Positions 32,670-40,106 of a stretch of DNA of 64,000 nt are shown here, piece by piece. The stretch is from the NCBI RefSeq assembly GCF_030209755.1, contig NZ_JARVRH010000015.1:1-64000 (forward strand). The letters run 5' to 3'. Source of the stretch: Arthrobacter sp. efr-133-TYG-118 (GTDB lineage Bacteria > Actinomycetota > Actinomycetes > Actinomycetales > Micrococcaceae). Position numbers and translations under genes: made by a program. Below the pieces are notes generated by a model. It saw only the letters and a list, made by a program, of their open reading frames with translations. It ran no database searches and was not told where the DNA came from. The stretch's first letter is position 1. The number at the start of each line of letters is the position of its first letter.

Positions 32670-32835
32670 TCACCAGGGGACATGCGCGGTCATGGGCCTA
32701 ATCAAGGGACATGTCCAACGTTGGCCTCAGCGAGTGGACATATTGCGGACACCATGATGGACATGTCCAGTGGTGGGCTCAGCGAAGGCGCATGTTGGCA
32801 TTATGTCCAGTGCTGGGACCTAGGAGTGCGCATGC
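32670..32835. repeat. Three diverged GGACATGTCC-containing repeat units
   Basis: GGACATGTCC occurs at 32707-32716 and 32759-32768, and a related TATGTCCAGTGCTGGGA starts at 32802. Each is followed by a GGCCTCAGCGAGTGG-like stretch and then GGACAT or GCGCAT. The first unit closely matches the 68-bp repeats near 29.9 kb. The array extends over the last codons of the HutD-like gene ending at 32820. Confidence 0.7.
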
Positions 32836-33482
32836 TCCACTCGGTCGATGGAGATGACGGCGATGAATCCACGGCCCAGGATTTCCGGGCTGCGGGTGTC
32901 GGAACCTACTACGGCGTCGTAGCGGGCGAGTTCGACGGGTTCGGCGGTCGGCGCGGCAGTCTCCCCGTCCGAGCCGTCCGATGGCTCTTCCGTTTCCGCA
33001 GGCTCTTCCGTTTCCGTAGGATCCGCGCCGGGACTAACTGAAGCCTTGCCTGCCAGAAGGACTGCCAACTGGCCTTCGAACACAGGGTGTGCGCGCTTCT
33101 TGGAGAGCTCGATGATGGACGTATAGCCCTTGAATTCGCCGGCCCGGGCGATCACGTTGAGGTCCCGGATGTCGCCGGTGGGAAGTGCGCTGGCCGATGC
33201 AGCCTCGCCAGAAAACCGGAACGGTCGGTACTTTTCCAGCGGGTGTTCTTCGCCGTCCACCGTGAGCAGCAGCAATTCGCCGTCGATCACGGTGATCACT
33301 CGCTCCATGCCCGGGAACGTCGAGAAATCGCCGGCCGATCCGACGTCGGCGATGCTGACCCGCCAGTCCCACGCTCCGTCTTGCGCCGACGCCGCTTTCG
33401 GATGGCTGGCGAGTTCGCGGGTCACCCCGCCTCCGTTGCGCCATGGTTCGGGTTTGAGCTCGGCAAAGCGGATGATCTCCAT
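32820..33482 (-). CDS. HutD/Ves family cupin protein
   Basis: A 220-residue protein of the HutD/Ves family. MEIIRFAELKPEPWRNGGGV at the N-terminus, DWRVSIADVGSAGDFSTFPG and YRPFRFSGEA are the family landmarks. Members are cupin-fold proteins associated with histidine utilisation or cold growth in other bacteria, with no defined reaction. Residues about 150-190 are an acidic, repetitive insertion (PTETEEPAETEEPSDGSDGE). GGAGCGC precedes the ATG at 33482. The last five codons lie in an intergenic repeat, so the native C-terminus may have been altered by that repeat. Confidence 0.82.
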   Translation of the reverse strand: MEIIRFAELKPEPWRNGGGVTRELASHPKAASAQDGAWDWRVSIADVGSAGDFSTFPGMERVITVIDGELLLLTVDGEEHPLEKYRPFRFSGEAASASALPTGDIRDLNVIARAGEFKGYTSIIELSKKRAHPVFEGQLAVLLAGKASVSPGADPTETEEPAETEEPSDGSDGETAAPTAEPVELARYDAVVGSDTRSPEILGRGFIAVISIDRVEHAHS

Positions 33483-33615
33483 GCGCTCCAGCCTAGCCCG
33501 AGCCGGCCTTTGGCCGATTGAACGCCCGCGTAACATCGGTGCAATCTTGGCACGGTTCAACAATCCCGGAGGCCCTTGCTAACGTCGTAGGAAGGTAAAC
33601 GGTTGGAGGCGCGGA

Positions 33616-34212
33616 ATGTTCGTCAAAGTGTGCGGTTTGAGCACGCCTGAATCCGTGCAGGCCGCCGTCGAGTCCGGCGCAGACGCCGTGGGTTTCGTGC
33701 TGACGAAGAGTCCGCGCGAGGTATCCCCTGACCGTGCCCGAGACTTGCTGGTCCATGTCCCGGAAGGTGTCGCCGCCGTCGGGGTCTTCCGTCACGAGGC
33801 AGCCGCCGACGCCGTCATAACCGCGCGCGAAGCCGGTCTCGAATGGGTCCAGCTGCACGGAAGCCGCTCGCCGGAAGACGTTAAGACCGTGCACGACGCC
33901 GGCATGCAGCTCATCCGGGCCGTCACCGTGGGTGCCGCTCCGGACGAGTTCGAGGAGTGGGGCGAGGAACTGCTCCTGATCGACGCCGCTGTGCCGGGTT
34001 CGGGTGAGGCGTGGGACTATTCCTCGGTCCGGAAAATGGGCCTGGGTGCGCGCCACTGGTTGTTGGCTGGCGGGTTGACCCCGTCCAACGTCGGAGCCGC
34101 GGCGCTCGAAGCCGAGGCCTGGGGCGTCGACGTGTCCAGCGGCGTGGAGTCCTCGCGTGGGGTGAAGGACCTCGACCTCGTTCGCGCCTTCGTCGAAGCC
34201 GCAAAAGCCTGA
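33616..34212 (+). CDS. trpF: Phosphoribosylanthranilate isomerase
   Basis: A 198-residue (beta-alpha)8-barrel enzyme of tryptophan synthesis, catalysing the Amadori rearrangement of phosphoribosylanthranilate. The general-base cysteine is in FVKVCGLSTPE (C6) and the acid aspartate in LLLIDAAVPGSG. Phosphate binding is in LLAGGLTPSNVG and VDVSSGVESSRGVKD, all diagnostic. No other trp gene lies nearby, so it is a solitary copy, as occurs in several actinobacteria. Confidence 0.94.
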   Translation: MFVKVCGLSTPESVQAAVESGADAVGFVLTKSPREVSPDRARDLLVHVPEGVAAVGVFRHEAAADAVITAREAGLEWVQLHGSRSPEDVKTVHDAGMQLIRAVTVGAAPDEFEEWGEELLLIDAAVPGSGEAWDYSSVRKMGLGARHWLLAGGLTPSNVGAAALEAEAWGVDVSSGVESSRGVKDLDLVRAFVEAAKA

Positions 34213-34220
34213 CGCCTCCT

Positions 34221-34382
34221 AACGCCCGCTCACCTTTATCGCCTTTCCCCCGAACGCCCGCTGACCTTTGACGCCTTTCCCCCGAACGCTCGCTCACCTT
34301 TATCGCCTTTCCCCCGAACGCTCGCTCACATTTAACGCGCTTTCGCGTGACGCTCGCTCAGATGATGTGAGCGGGCGTCCCA
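34221..34382. repeat. 32-bp tandem repeat array downstream of trpF
   Basis: Units begin at 34221, 34253, 34285 and 34317, each starting AACGCCCGCT or AACGCTCGCT and ending CCTTTCCCCC-G in the first three. The fourth is diverged. The array closes with TGTGAGCGGGCGTCC, the complement of the unit's core. The same core and period occur at 35.9-36.0 kb. There are no unique spacers, so this is not CRISPR. Confidence 0.85.
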
Positions 34383-34390
34383 AGAAGCCC

Positions 34391-34454
34391 TTGACAGCCG
34401 CCACTCGCCGTCGCATATTTAACACATCGACTAATTAACTGATGTGTTAAATAT
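34391..34454 (+). promoter_or_regulatory. ArsR promoter with 14-bp operator dyad
   Basis: TTGACA (34391-34396) and CATATT (34414-34419) are 17 bases apart. ATATTTAACACATC (34415-34428) and GATGTGTTAAATAT (34441-34454) are perfect inverted arms that overlap the -10 box and the transcription start. This is the layout expected for an autoregulated ArsR repressor that blocks its own promoter. Confidence 0.75.
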
Positions 34455-34467
34455 GAAGGCGCTAGCG

Positions 34468-34818
34468 ATGTCCGCAGACCGGCTCAGTCTCATCTTCTCG
34501 GCTCTTGCCGACCCCACCCGAAGGGCCATTCTGGCCCGGCTTTCGGAGGGTGAGGCTACCGTGAACGAGCTTGCCGAACCGTTCGACATCAGCCTTCCCG
34601 CCATCTCGCGGCATCTCAAGGTCCTGGAAAATGCAGGGCTGATCAGCCGGAGCCGGAATGCGCAATGGAGGTCTTCCAAATTGGAAGCGGAACCATTGCG
34701 CGAAGCCACCGAATGGATGGATAAGTACAGGCGGTTCTGGGATGCCAGCTTTATCCGCCTCGACGCCCACCTACGCAAGATTCAGAACGATTCAAAGGAT
34801 CCAGGAGTCAAGCAATGA
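34468..34818 (+). CDS. ArsR-family repressor of an SRPBCC gene
   Basis: A 116-residue winged-helix protein: LSLIFSALADPTRRAILARL, then VNELAEPFDISLPAISRHLK for the recognition helix, and LENAGLISRSRNAQWR for the wing. No metal-binding cysteine cluster is present, so it belongs to the metal-independent branch that is usually paired with an AHSA1/SRPBCC protein, as here (ATGA overlap with the next gene). ATG 34468 is chosen because GAAGG lies eight bases upstream; ATG 34453 is inside the operator. Confidence 0.87.
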   Translation: MSADRLSLIFSALADPTRRAILARLSEGEATVNELAEPFDISLPAISRHLKVLENAGLISRSRNAQWRSSKLEAEPLREATEWMDKYRRFWDASFIRLDAHLRKIQNDSKDPGVKQ

Positions 34819-35288
34819 ACGCGGAACAGCACATACTCACCATGACCCGCGAATTCGATGCTCCACGCGAGCTCGTCTTCCAAGCCTTCGTGGACCCCGA
34901 CCAGCTCGCGGTATGGTTCGGGCCGGTGGGCGTGGATTCGCCGCGCGATCGGATAGCCGTCGACCCCCGGGTGGGCGGAATCTGGCAGCTCGTCATGACC
35001 TGGGACGAAAACGGCGTCGCCAAGGAATCACCTATCCACGCAGTCATCACGACGTACGATCCGCCCGCCCTGCTGGTCGCCACCCAGAAAGCAGAGCCCG
35101 ACGCCGGGATCACACTTTTGCTGGAAATGCGCCTTGAATTCGAGGTACTGGACGGCGGCCGCACGCGGCTTCATCTTACACAGGGTCCCTTCGACTCGGA
35201 CGAATGGGTGGAAATGACCCGCGAAGGATGGGGCACCTCGTTCACCAAACTGGACACCTTGCTGGTGCGGGAAGAGGGAACGGTCTAA
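34815..35288 (+). CDS. SRPBCC/AHSA1-domain protein
   Basis: A 157-residue START-like protein of the Activator of Hsp90 ATPase homologue 1 type. MTREFDAPRELVFQAFVDPD at the N-terminus, DPRVGGIWQLVM in the middle, and the C-terminal helix EGWGTSFTKLDTLL are characteristic. The fold makes a hydrophobic pocket for small ligands. It is coupled by ATGA overlap to its ArsR repressor, so the pair probably forms a ligand-responsive unit. The ligand is unknown. Confidence 0.87.
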   Translation: MNAEQHILTMTREFDAPRELVFQAFVDPDQLAVWFGPVGVDSPRDRIAVDPRVGGIWQLVMTWDENGVAKESPIHAVITTYDPPALLVATQKAEPDAGITLLLEMRLEFEVLDGGRTRLHLTQGPFDSDEWVEMTREGWGTSFTKLDTLLVREEGTV

Positions 35289-35404
35289 AAGGCGTCCGAA
35301 GTCAACTTGGAAGGTCCGGGCCCATTCGGGCTACACTCCACGGCGGGGACAGAATGCCATTGCTCTGGAGACCGAACGGTTCCGGAGACAGACGATCAAG
35401 CAGA

Positions 35405-35890
35405 ATGCGACCTTTGAAAATCCTTTCCAAACCTCTTAACGGTCCTATCCGATACCTGACAGTCGCCCTCTTCGCCGCACTGGCGCTGTCCGGCTGCTCC
35501 ACACAGGGAGAGGGCTCCGCCGCGGCGGGCACGCCGTCGTCCTCTTCTGCGGGCGACTCCGCAACCGCAAGCGCAAGCCCAACTCCTTCATCGGGGCCAT
35601 TCGGGGGCTTCGCCTCGGCAGCCGAAATGTGCTCCACCATCTCTAAAGAAGCGACGGGAGCTTCGTTGCTGCCAATGTCTGCGGCGCAGGGAAAGACCGC
35701 CGAGCTGGAGCAATACAAGGCAGAGCTCGCCGCCACGGCGGATCGCGTCCCGGACGCGCTCAAGGCTGATTTCACCAATCTCAAGGACACTGCGATCGAA
35801 GGCCTGAAAGACCAGACCGTCTACTCGAGCGGCAAGTTCGAAAAGGCGATGGCTCCCGTCACCACTTGGCTGAGCGCCAACTGCAAGTAG
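35405..35890 (+). CDS. Small lipoprotein of unknown function
   Basis: A 161-residue secreted protein with a lipoprotein signal: a basic start (MRPLKILSKPLNGPIR), a hydrophobic core (YLTVALFAALALSG) and the lipobox LSGC. A Ser/Ala/Thr/Pro linker follows. The mature domain (from about AAEMCSTISKEATGA) has two cysteines, one of them next to the C-terminal residue (SANCK). The domain is not recognised. ATG 35354 has a better ribosome site (GGGGACAGA) but would give a 34-residue n-region, so 35405 is preferred with caution. Confidence 0.65.
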   Translation: MRPLKILSKPLNGPIRYLTVALFAALALSGCSTQGEGSAAAGTPSSSSAGDSATASASPTPSSGPFGGFASAAEMCSTISKEATGASLLPMSAAQGKTAELEQYKAELAATADRVPDALKADFTNLKDTAIEGLKDQTVYSSGKFEKAMAPVTTWLSANCK

Positions 35891-35923
35891 TCCCTGACCT
35901 GGGAAGTCCCGTGGGCGCCGGCC

Positions 35924-36010
35924 GGCTCACACGTTCATATGTGAGCGGGCGTCCGCCGACAGGGCCATACATGTGAGCGGGCGTCCGCCGACAGGGCCAT
36001 ATATGTGAGC
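35924..36010. repeat. 32-bp tandem repeat, same family as the array at 34.2 kb
   Basis: Units 35939-35970 and 35971-36002 differ only at the last base, and a third starts at 36003. Each contains TGTGAGCGGGCGTCC and CGACAGGGCCATA. The outer ends (CCGGCTCACA before, TGTGAGCCGG after) are mutually complementary, so the whole block can fold. It lies between two plus-strand genes. Confidence 0.85.
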
Positions 36011-36086
36011 CGGGATCGGAAGATCAGGGGGATTTCAGGGCGAACCCCTAGGCCCAGGCCGCGTCCCGCAAGGGACAATGGGAGAT

Positions 36087-36488
36087 ATGAAAACGCTGCT
36101 CAACATCATCTGGCTCGTCTTCGGCGGCTTCGTCTTGGCCTTGGGATATTTCATGGCCGGAATTGTGTGCTGCTTGTTGATCGTCACCATCCCGTGGGGC
36201 ATCGCGTCGTTCCGGATCGCCTCGTACACGCTATGGCCGTTTGGTCGCATGGTGGTGGACAAACCCGGAGGCGGGGGAGTCTTTCCCCTCATCGGCAATG
36301 TCATCTGGTTGCTGGTTGCGGGCATTTGGATCGCGATCGGCCACGTGGTCACGGCCTTCGCCATGGCCATCACCATCGTCGGGATCCCGTTGGCCATCGC
36401 AAACCTGAAGCTCATTCCGGTATCGCTCATGCCGCTGGGCAAGCAGATCGTGCCTAGCAACCGCCCGTTCGTCAGCACCTACCGCTAG
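36087..36488 (+). CDS. YccF-domain inner membrane protein
   Basis: A 133-residue membrane protein made of two related YccF (DUF307) halves. The first is LLNIIWLVFGGFVLALGYFM with CCLLIVTIPWGIASFRIASY, the second PLIGNVIWLLVAGIWIAIGH with AITIVGIPLAIANLKLIPVS. The repeated TIPxGI/GIPLAIAN element is the family mark. Function is unknown. ATG 36087 is chosen since GGGAGAT precedes it. Confidence 0.88.
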   Translation: MKTLLNIIWLVFGGFVLALGYFMAGIVCCLLIVTIPWGIASFRIASYTLWPFGRMVVDKPGGGGVFPLIGNVIWLLVAGIWIAIGHVVTAFAMAITIVGIPLAIANLKLIPVSLMPLGKQIVPSNRPFVSTYR

Positions 36489-36514
36489 CCCTCCCGACGC
36501 CGGGCATCAGGCTC

Positions 36515-36580
36515 CATGGACTGTTCCGGAGTAGCGTAGGCCGTGTCTGCACTGCCTCCCCTCGAAAGGAACAGTCCATG
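36515..36580 (+). promoter_or_regulatory. 13-bp dyad covering the poxB ribosome site and start codon
   Basis: CATGGACTGTTCC (36515-36527) and GGAACAGTCCATG (36568-36580) are perfect complements 40 bases apart. The right arm contains the poxB ribosome site (AAAGGAA spans 36565-36571) and its ATG. In a transcript starting upstream of 36515 both would be paired. If transcription starts inside the loop, the dyad could instead act as a DNA operator. Confidence 0.6.
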
Positions 36581-38314
36581 TCCGCCGCCAGGAACACCGT
36601 TGCCAAGAACATCGTCGCCACCCTCAAAGCCAACAACGTCCAGCGCGTCTACGGGATCCCCGGGGATTCGCTGAACGGATTCACGGATGCACTGAGGGAA
36701 GAAGAAAGCATCCGCTGGGTCCATGTCCGGCACGAGGAAGCGGCGGCGTTGGCAGCCGCAGCCGAGGCGGGTCTCACCGATGAACTGGCGGTGTGCGCCG
36801 GATCCTGTGGCCCTGGCAACCTGCACCTGATCAACGGCCTCTACGATGCCAACAAATCCAGGGTTCCCGTGTTGGCCATCGCCGCCCACATTCCCAGCGA
36901 AGAGATCGGCAGCCAGTACTTCCAGGAGACGCACCCCCAGGAGTTGTTCCGGGAGTGCAGCGTTTACGTCGAGCACGTCGCCCATCCTTCGCAGATGCCC
37001 CGGGTCTTGGAGATCGCCATGCGGACGGCGGTCGAGAAGCGGGGTGTCGCCGTCGTCGTGATTCCCGGCGATGTCGCCCTCGCGGAGGCGCAAAGCGAGC
37101 GCACAGCGGTGATCCGCGCCGCCCGGCCGGAGATCCGGCCCAACCCCCAGGAGCTCGCCGAGGCCGGGGATATTCTCAACGCGGCCGGTAAAGTCACCCT
37201 TCTCGCCGGCGCCGGCACTGCGGGTGCGCACGCCGAGGTCATGGCCCTGGCGGACGCGCTGGGCGCGCCGATCGTCCATGCGATGCGCGGCAAGGAACAC
37301 ATCGAATACGACAACCCGTTCGACGTCGGCATGACCGGCCTTTTGGGGTTCAGTTCCGGTTATCGCGCGATGGAGAGCTGTGAGGCCTTGCTCATGCTGG
37401 GCACCGATTTTCCGTACCAGCAGTTCTACCCGGAGAACGCCAAGATCATCCAGGTGGATGTCAGGGGCGAGCAGCTGGGCAGGCGGGCCCGGATCGATCT
37501 TGGCCTTGTGGGCACGGTCAAGGACACCGCCGCCGCGCTGCTGCCCTTGATAGGGCGCAAGGCGAAGAGAACACACCTAAGTGCTTCGCTCAAGCACTAC
37601 GCCAAATCGCGCGCCAAGCTCGACGACCTCGCCTCTCCGGCCAAGGACGGGCAGCCCATCCATCCGCAGTTCGTGGGCAGGCTGGTGGATGAGTTGGCGG
37701 CCCCGGATGCGGTTTTCACGTGCGACGTCGGGTCCCCCACCGTGTGGGCGGCCCGGTATCTGACCATGAACGGCCGACGCCGGCTTCTCGGTTCGTTCAA
37801 CCACGGAACCATGGCCAATGCCCTGTCGCACGGGATCGGCGCGGCGGCCGCGTACCCCGGGCGACAAGTGGTGGCCCTGGCCGGCGACGGAGGCCTGACC
37901 ATGCTTCTCGGCGAGCTGATCACCTTGGTGCAGAACAAGCTCCCCGTCAAAGTGGTGGTCTTCAACAACTCCTCGCTGAACTTTGTGGAGCTCGAAATGA
38001 AGGCCGCCGGATTCGTCAATTTCGGCACGGAACTCGAGAACCCGGACTTCGCCAAACTCGCGGAATCCTTGGGAATTCGCGGAATCCGGGTGGATAACTC
38101 CTCCGGGCTGAAGGCGGGACTGGCTGAAGCCTTCGCGCACGACGGCCCGGCCCTCATCGACGTCCGCACGGCCCGGCAGGAACTGTCAATTCCGCCGGCA
38201 ATCAGCGCCGAACAGGTCAAGGGCTTCACGCTCTACGCGATCCGGACGGTCCTCTCCGGCCGTGGCGACCAACTCATCGACCTCGCGAAGACCAATATCC
38301 GCCAAATTTTCTAA
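36578..38314 (+). CDS. poxB: Thiamine diphosphate-dependent pyruvate dehydrogenase (quinone)/pyruvate oxidase
   Basis: A 578-residue ThDP enzyme. The N-terminal domain has YGIPGDSLNGFTDALRE and VRHEEAAALAAAAEAGLT with the catalytic glutamate. The substrate loop is AGSCGPGNLHLINGLYDA. The central FAD/regulatory domain has LLAGAGTAGAHAEV. The ThDP/Mg motif is LAGDGGLTMLLGELIT through FNNSSLNFVELE. Such enzymes oxidise pyruvate to acetate and CO2, passing electrons to membrane quinone. The C-terminus carries a helical tail like the membrane-binding end of E. coli PoxB. Its start codon is buried in a 13-bp dyad, and its stop overlaps the convergent sialidase stop. Confidence 0.9.
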   Translation: MSAARNTVAKNIVATLKANNVQRVYGIPGDSLNGFTDALREEESIRWVHVRHEEAAALAAAAEAGLTDELAVCAGSCGPGNLHLINGLYDANKSRVPVLAIAAHIPSEEIGSQYFQETHPQELFRECSVYVEHVAHPSQMPRVLEIAMRTAVEKRGVAVVVIPGDVALAEAQSERTAVIRAARPEIRPNPQELAEAGDILNAAGKVTLLAGAGTAGAHAEVMALADALGAPIVHAMRGKEHIEYDNPFDVGMTGLLGFSSGYRAMESCEALLMLGTDFPYQQFYPENAKIIQVDVRGEQLGRRARIDLGLVGTVKDTAAALLPLIGRKAKRTHLSASLKHYAKSRAKLDDLASPAKDGQPIHPQFVGRLVDELAAPDAVFTCDVGSPTVWAARYLTMNGRRRLLGSFNHGTMANALSHGIGAAAAYPGRQVVALAGDGGLTMLLGELITLVQNKLPVKVVVFNNSSLNFVELEMKAAGFVNFGTELENPDFAKLAESLGIRGIRVDNSSGLKAGLAEAFAHDGPALIDVRTARQELSIPPAISAEQVKGFTLYAIRTVLSGRGDQLIDLAKTNIRQIF

Positions 38315-40068
38315 GAAGCGCCCCGAGCGCCGCCCTCATTAACCGTCACGGCTCCCGTGCGCAGATCGAAACTGAAGCTGCGCTCCACGGCCCGCGCGCC
38401 GCCGTCGTACGCCACCGCAAAAGCCAGCTCGAGCGAGTCCCGCGCCAGATCCTCCTCGGTGACGGTGTACACCGGCGTGAAGTACAGCGCTTCCGCGCCC
38501 GGTGCCAGATCGGCGGGCGGGAAGTCCCCCGGATTGGCGTGCGGTCCCAGGAGTACGACGCCGGTGGCCGGCCGGGTGCCCAGGTTGCGGGCGCGTCCGG
38601 TGAAGGCGAGGATGTCCCCGGCTTTGTAGCCCGGAATGACCGGTCCGTAGTTGAGGTCCTGGGCTTCGCGGGTGCCAAGGATCTGCGCCTGCTCCGCGGA
38701 GTAGCCTTGGCCCACTTCCTTCCAGGTCTGCACGTCCCAATCGCCGTCGTTCTCCGGGGAGATGACATGGAATTCGCCGGCGTTCTGCCACACAGCGGGC
38801 CGGCCGGGCGTGATGGAGCGCAGTTCCACGTGAAACTCTAGGCGGTCGGGCCGGGCTTCGGGCCGGGGCCCGGTTTCGGGTGCCCTGGCCGCACCGACAG
38901 CCGGGACGGGAAGCTGCTCCGTCAGCTGCTTCACCGACACGGAAACGAAGACGATCTCGCGGTATCCCTGCCGCTCGTACAAGACGCCGATGTTGCCATC
39001 CGGAAGCCGCGCCGCCGTCGAGTAGGCCGAGCTGCCCTCGCACAGGACCAGCTTGGCGGGCCAGCTGGCCCCGTTGTCCGCGGACAGGCTGAGGACAGTG
39101 TTCCGTCGCAGCGACGTGTCCTGGTTGTTGCTCGCGAGCAGCCAGCTGTTCGTGGCCGGGGTCGCCAGGGACGGCACGCCGGGCTGGCCGTCGAAGCGGA
39201 TCAGGGATCCGTTGTCGCTCGGGTCGGGGAGGTCCTCGACCGGCTCCAGCCGGCTCCACGTCTCGCCGCCGTCATCGGAGACTGCTGCCAGGCGCCGGGG
39301 AGTGGCGCGTGAGTGCAGGAGGAGCCGGCCGTCGTCGAGGCACGCAACCTTGTTCTCGTTGGGGCCGACCCCGTCCGGACCCTTTCCGATCAGCGAACCA
39401 AGTGCCCAATTCTCGCCGTGGTCGTCGCTGTACGCGGAAGCCGCCATGATTTCACCGTCCACCAGTACGACGAATTGTTGCACCAGTCGCCCGGCGAACG
39501 GACCGGTGTGCATCTGGATTCCCTGCCCGGCAGCGGCGAAGATCCCCGTGATGCCGCGGTCGCGAGCACCGGCGCGAGCGCCCGCAACACTGCCCGGCTT
39601 GAGCTGTCCGGTGAGCCGCCGATGGTGCCAGGTGACGCCGTCGTCGTCGGAAAAGCTGACGTCGCAGTGCTGCACGTCGTCATCCGGTTCCAGGCCGCCT
39701 ACTGCCTCGAAGAAACCGGCATGCGTCCCCGCGGCGTGGAACATGAAAATCCTAGCGGTCATCGTGTCCACCAGGAGGCTGGGATCACCGTAGCCGTTGA
39801 GCCCTGAGCCGCTGCGGACCACCCGTTGTTCTCCCCAGCTGCGGCCGTTGTCCGTGCTGCGCCGGAGCAGGAGATCGATCGGATTGGGCAGGTCGTCCAG
39901 GTTGGGCCGGCCGTCATAGGCGGCGAGCACTGTTCCGGCCGTGGAGACCGCCAGCGCGGGGATGCGGTACTGCCGGTAGCCTCCCGTGCCGCGCACCGCC
40001 AGGACGTGCTCGACGTCGGGACGGGCTTGGGGGAGTGCGGCACCATTGCGTTGGAGGTAGGAGGTCAC
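38311..40068 (-). CDS. GH33-type exo-alpha-sialidase without a signal peptide
   Basis: A 585-residue six-bladed beta-propeller. The RIP motif is YRQYRIPALAVS near residue 33, and five Asp boxes are visible (STDNGRSW, SDDDGVTW, SDDHGENW, SDDGGETW, SADNGASW). An immunoglobulin-like C-terminal domain of about 150 residues follows. The family removes terminal sialic acids from glycans. No secretion signal is visible. The start is weak: GTG 40068 follows GGAGG by only one base, so the true N-terminus could differ. It lies 38 bases after the ABC permease stop on the same strand and ends in a four-base overlap with poxB. Confidence 0.8.
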   Translation of the reverse strand: MTSYLQRNGAALPQARPDVEHVLAVRGTGGYRQYRIPALAVSTAGTVLAAYDGRPNLDDLPNPIDLLLRRSTDNGRSWGEQRVVRSGSGLNGYGDPSLLVDTMTARIFMFHAAGTHAGFFEAVGGLEPDDDVQHCDVSFSDDDGVTWHHRRLTGQLKPGSVAGARAGARDRGITGIFAAAGQGIQMHTGPFAGRLVQQFVVLVDGEIMAASAYSDDHGENWALGSLIGKGPDGVGPNENKVACLDDGRLLLHSRATPRRLAAVSDDGGETWSRLEPVEDLPDPSDNGSLIRFDGQPGVPSLATPATNSWLLASNNQDTSLRRNTVLSLSADNGASWPAKLVLCEGSSAYSTAARLPDGNIGVLYERQGYREIVFVSVSVKQLTEQLPVPAVGAARAPETGPRPEARPDRLEFHVELRSITPGRPAVWQNAGEFHVISPENDGDWDVQTWKEVGQGYSAEQAQILGTREAQDLNYGPVIPGYKAGDILAFTGRARNLGTRPATGVVLLGPHANPGDFPPADLAPGAEALYFTPVYTVTEEDLARDSLELAFAVAYDGGARAVERSFSFDLRTGAVTVNEGGARGAS

Positions 40069-40106
40069 ACCTCCATGATACGAGAGGCGGCATGGGCCCC
40101 GGTTGC

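Noticed and set aside
34221..36010. 32-bp periodic repeats resembling a CRISPR array
   Set aside because: The units are contiguous and there are no unique spacers; no cas genes lie nearby.
36485..37576. Minus-strand frame of about 360 codons opposite poxB
   Set aside because: It mirrors the codon structure of poxB and has no recognisable domain or start site.
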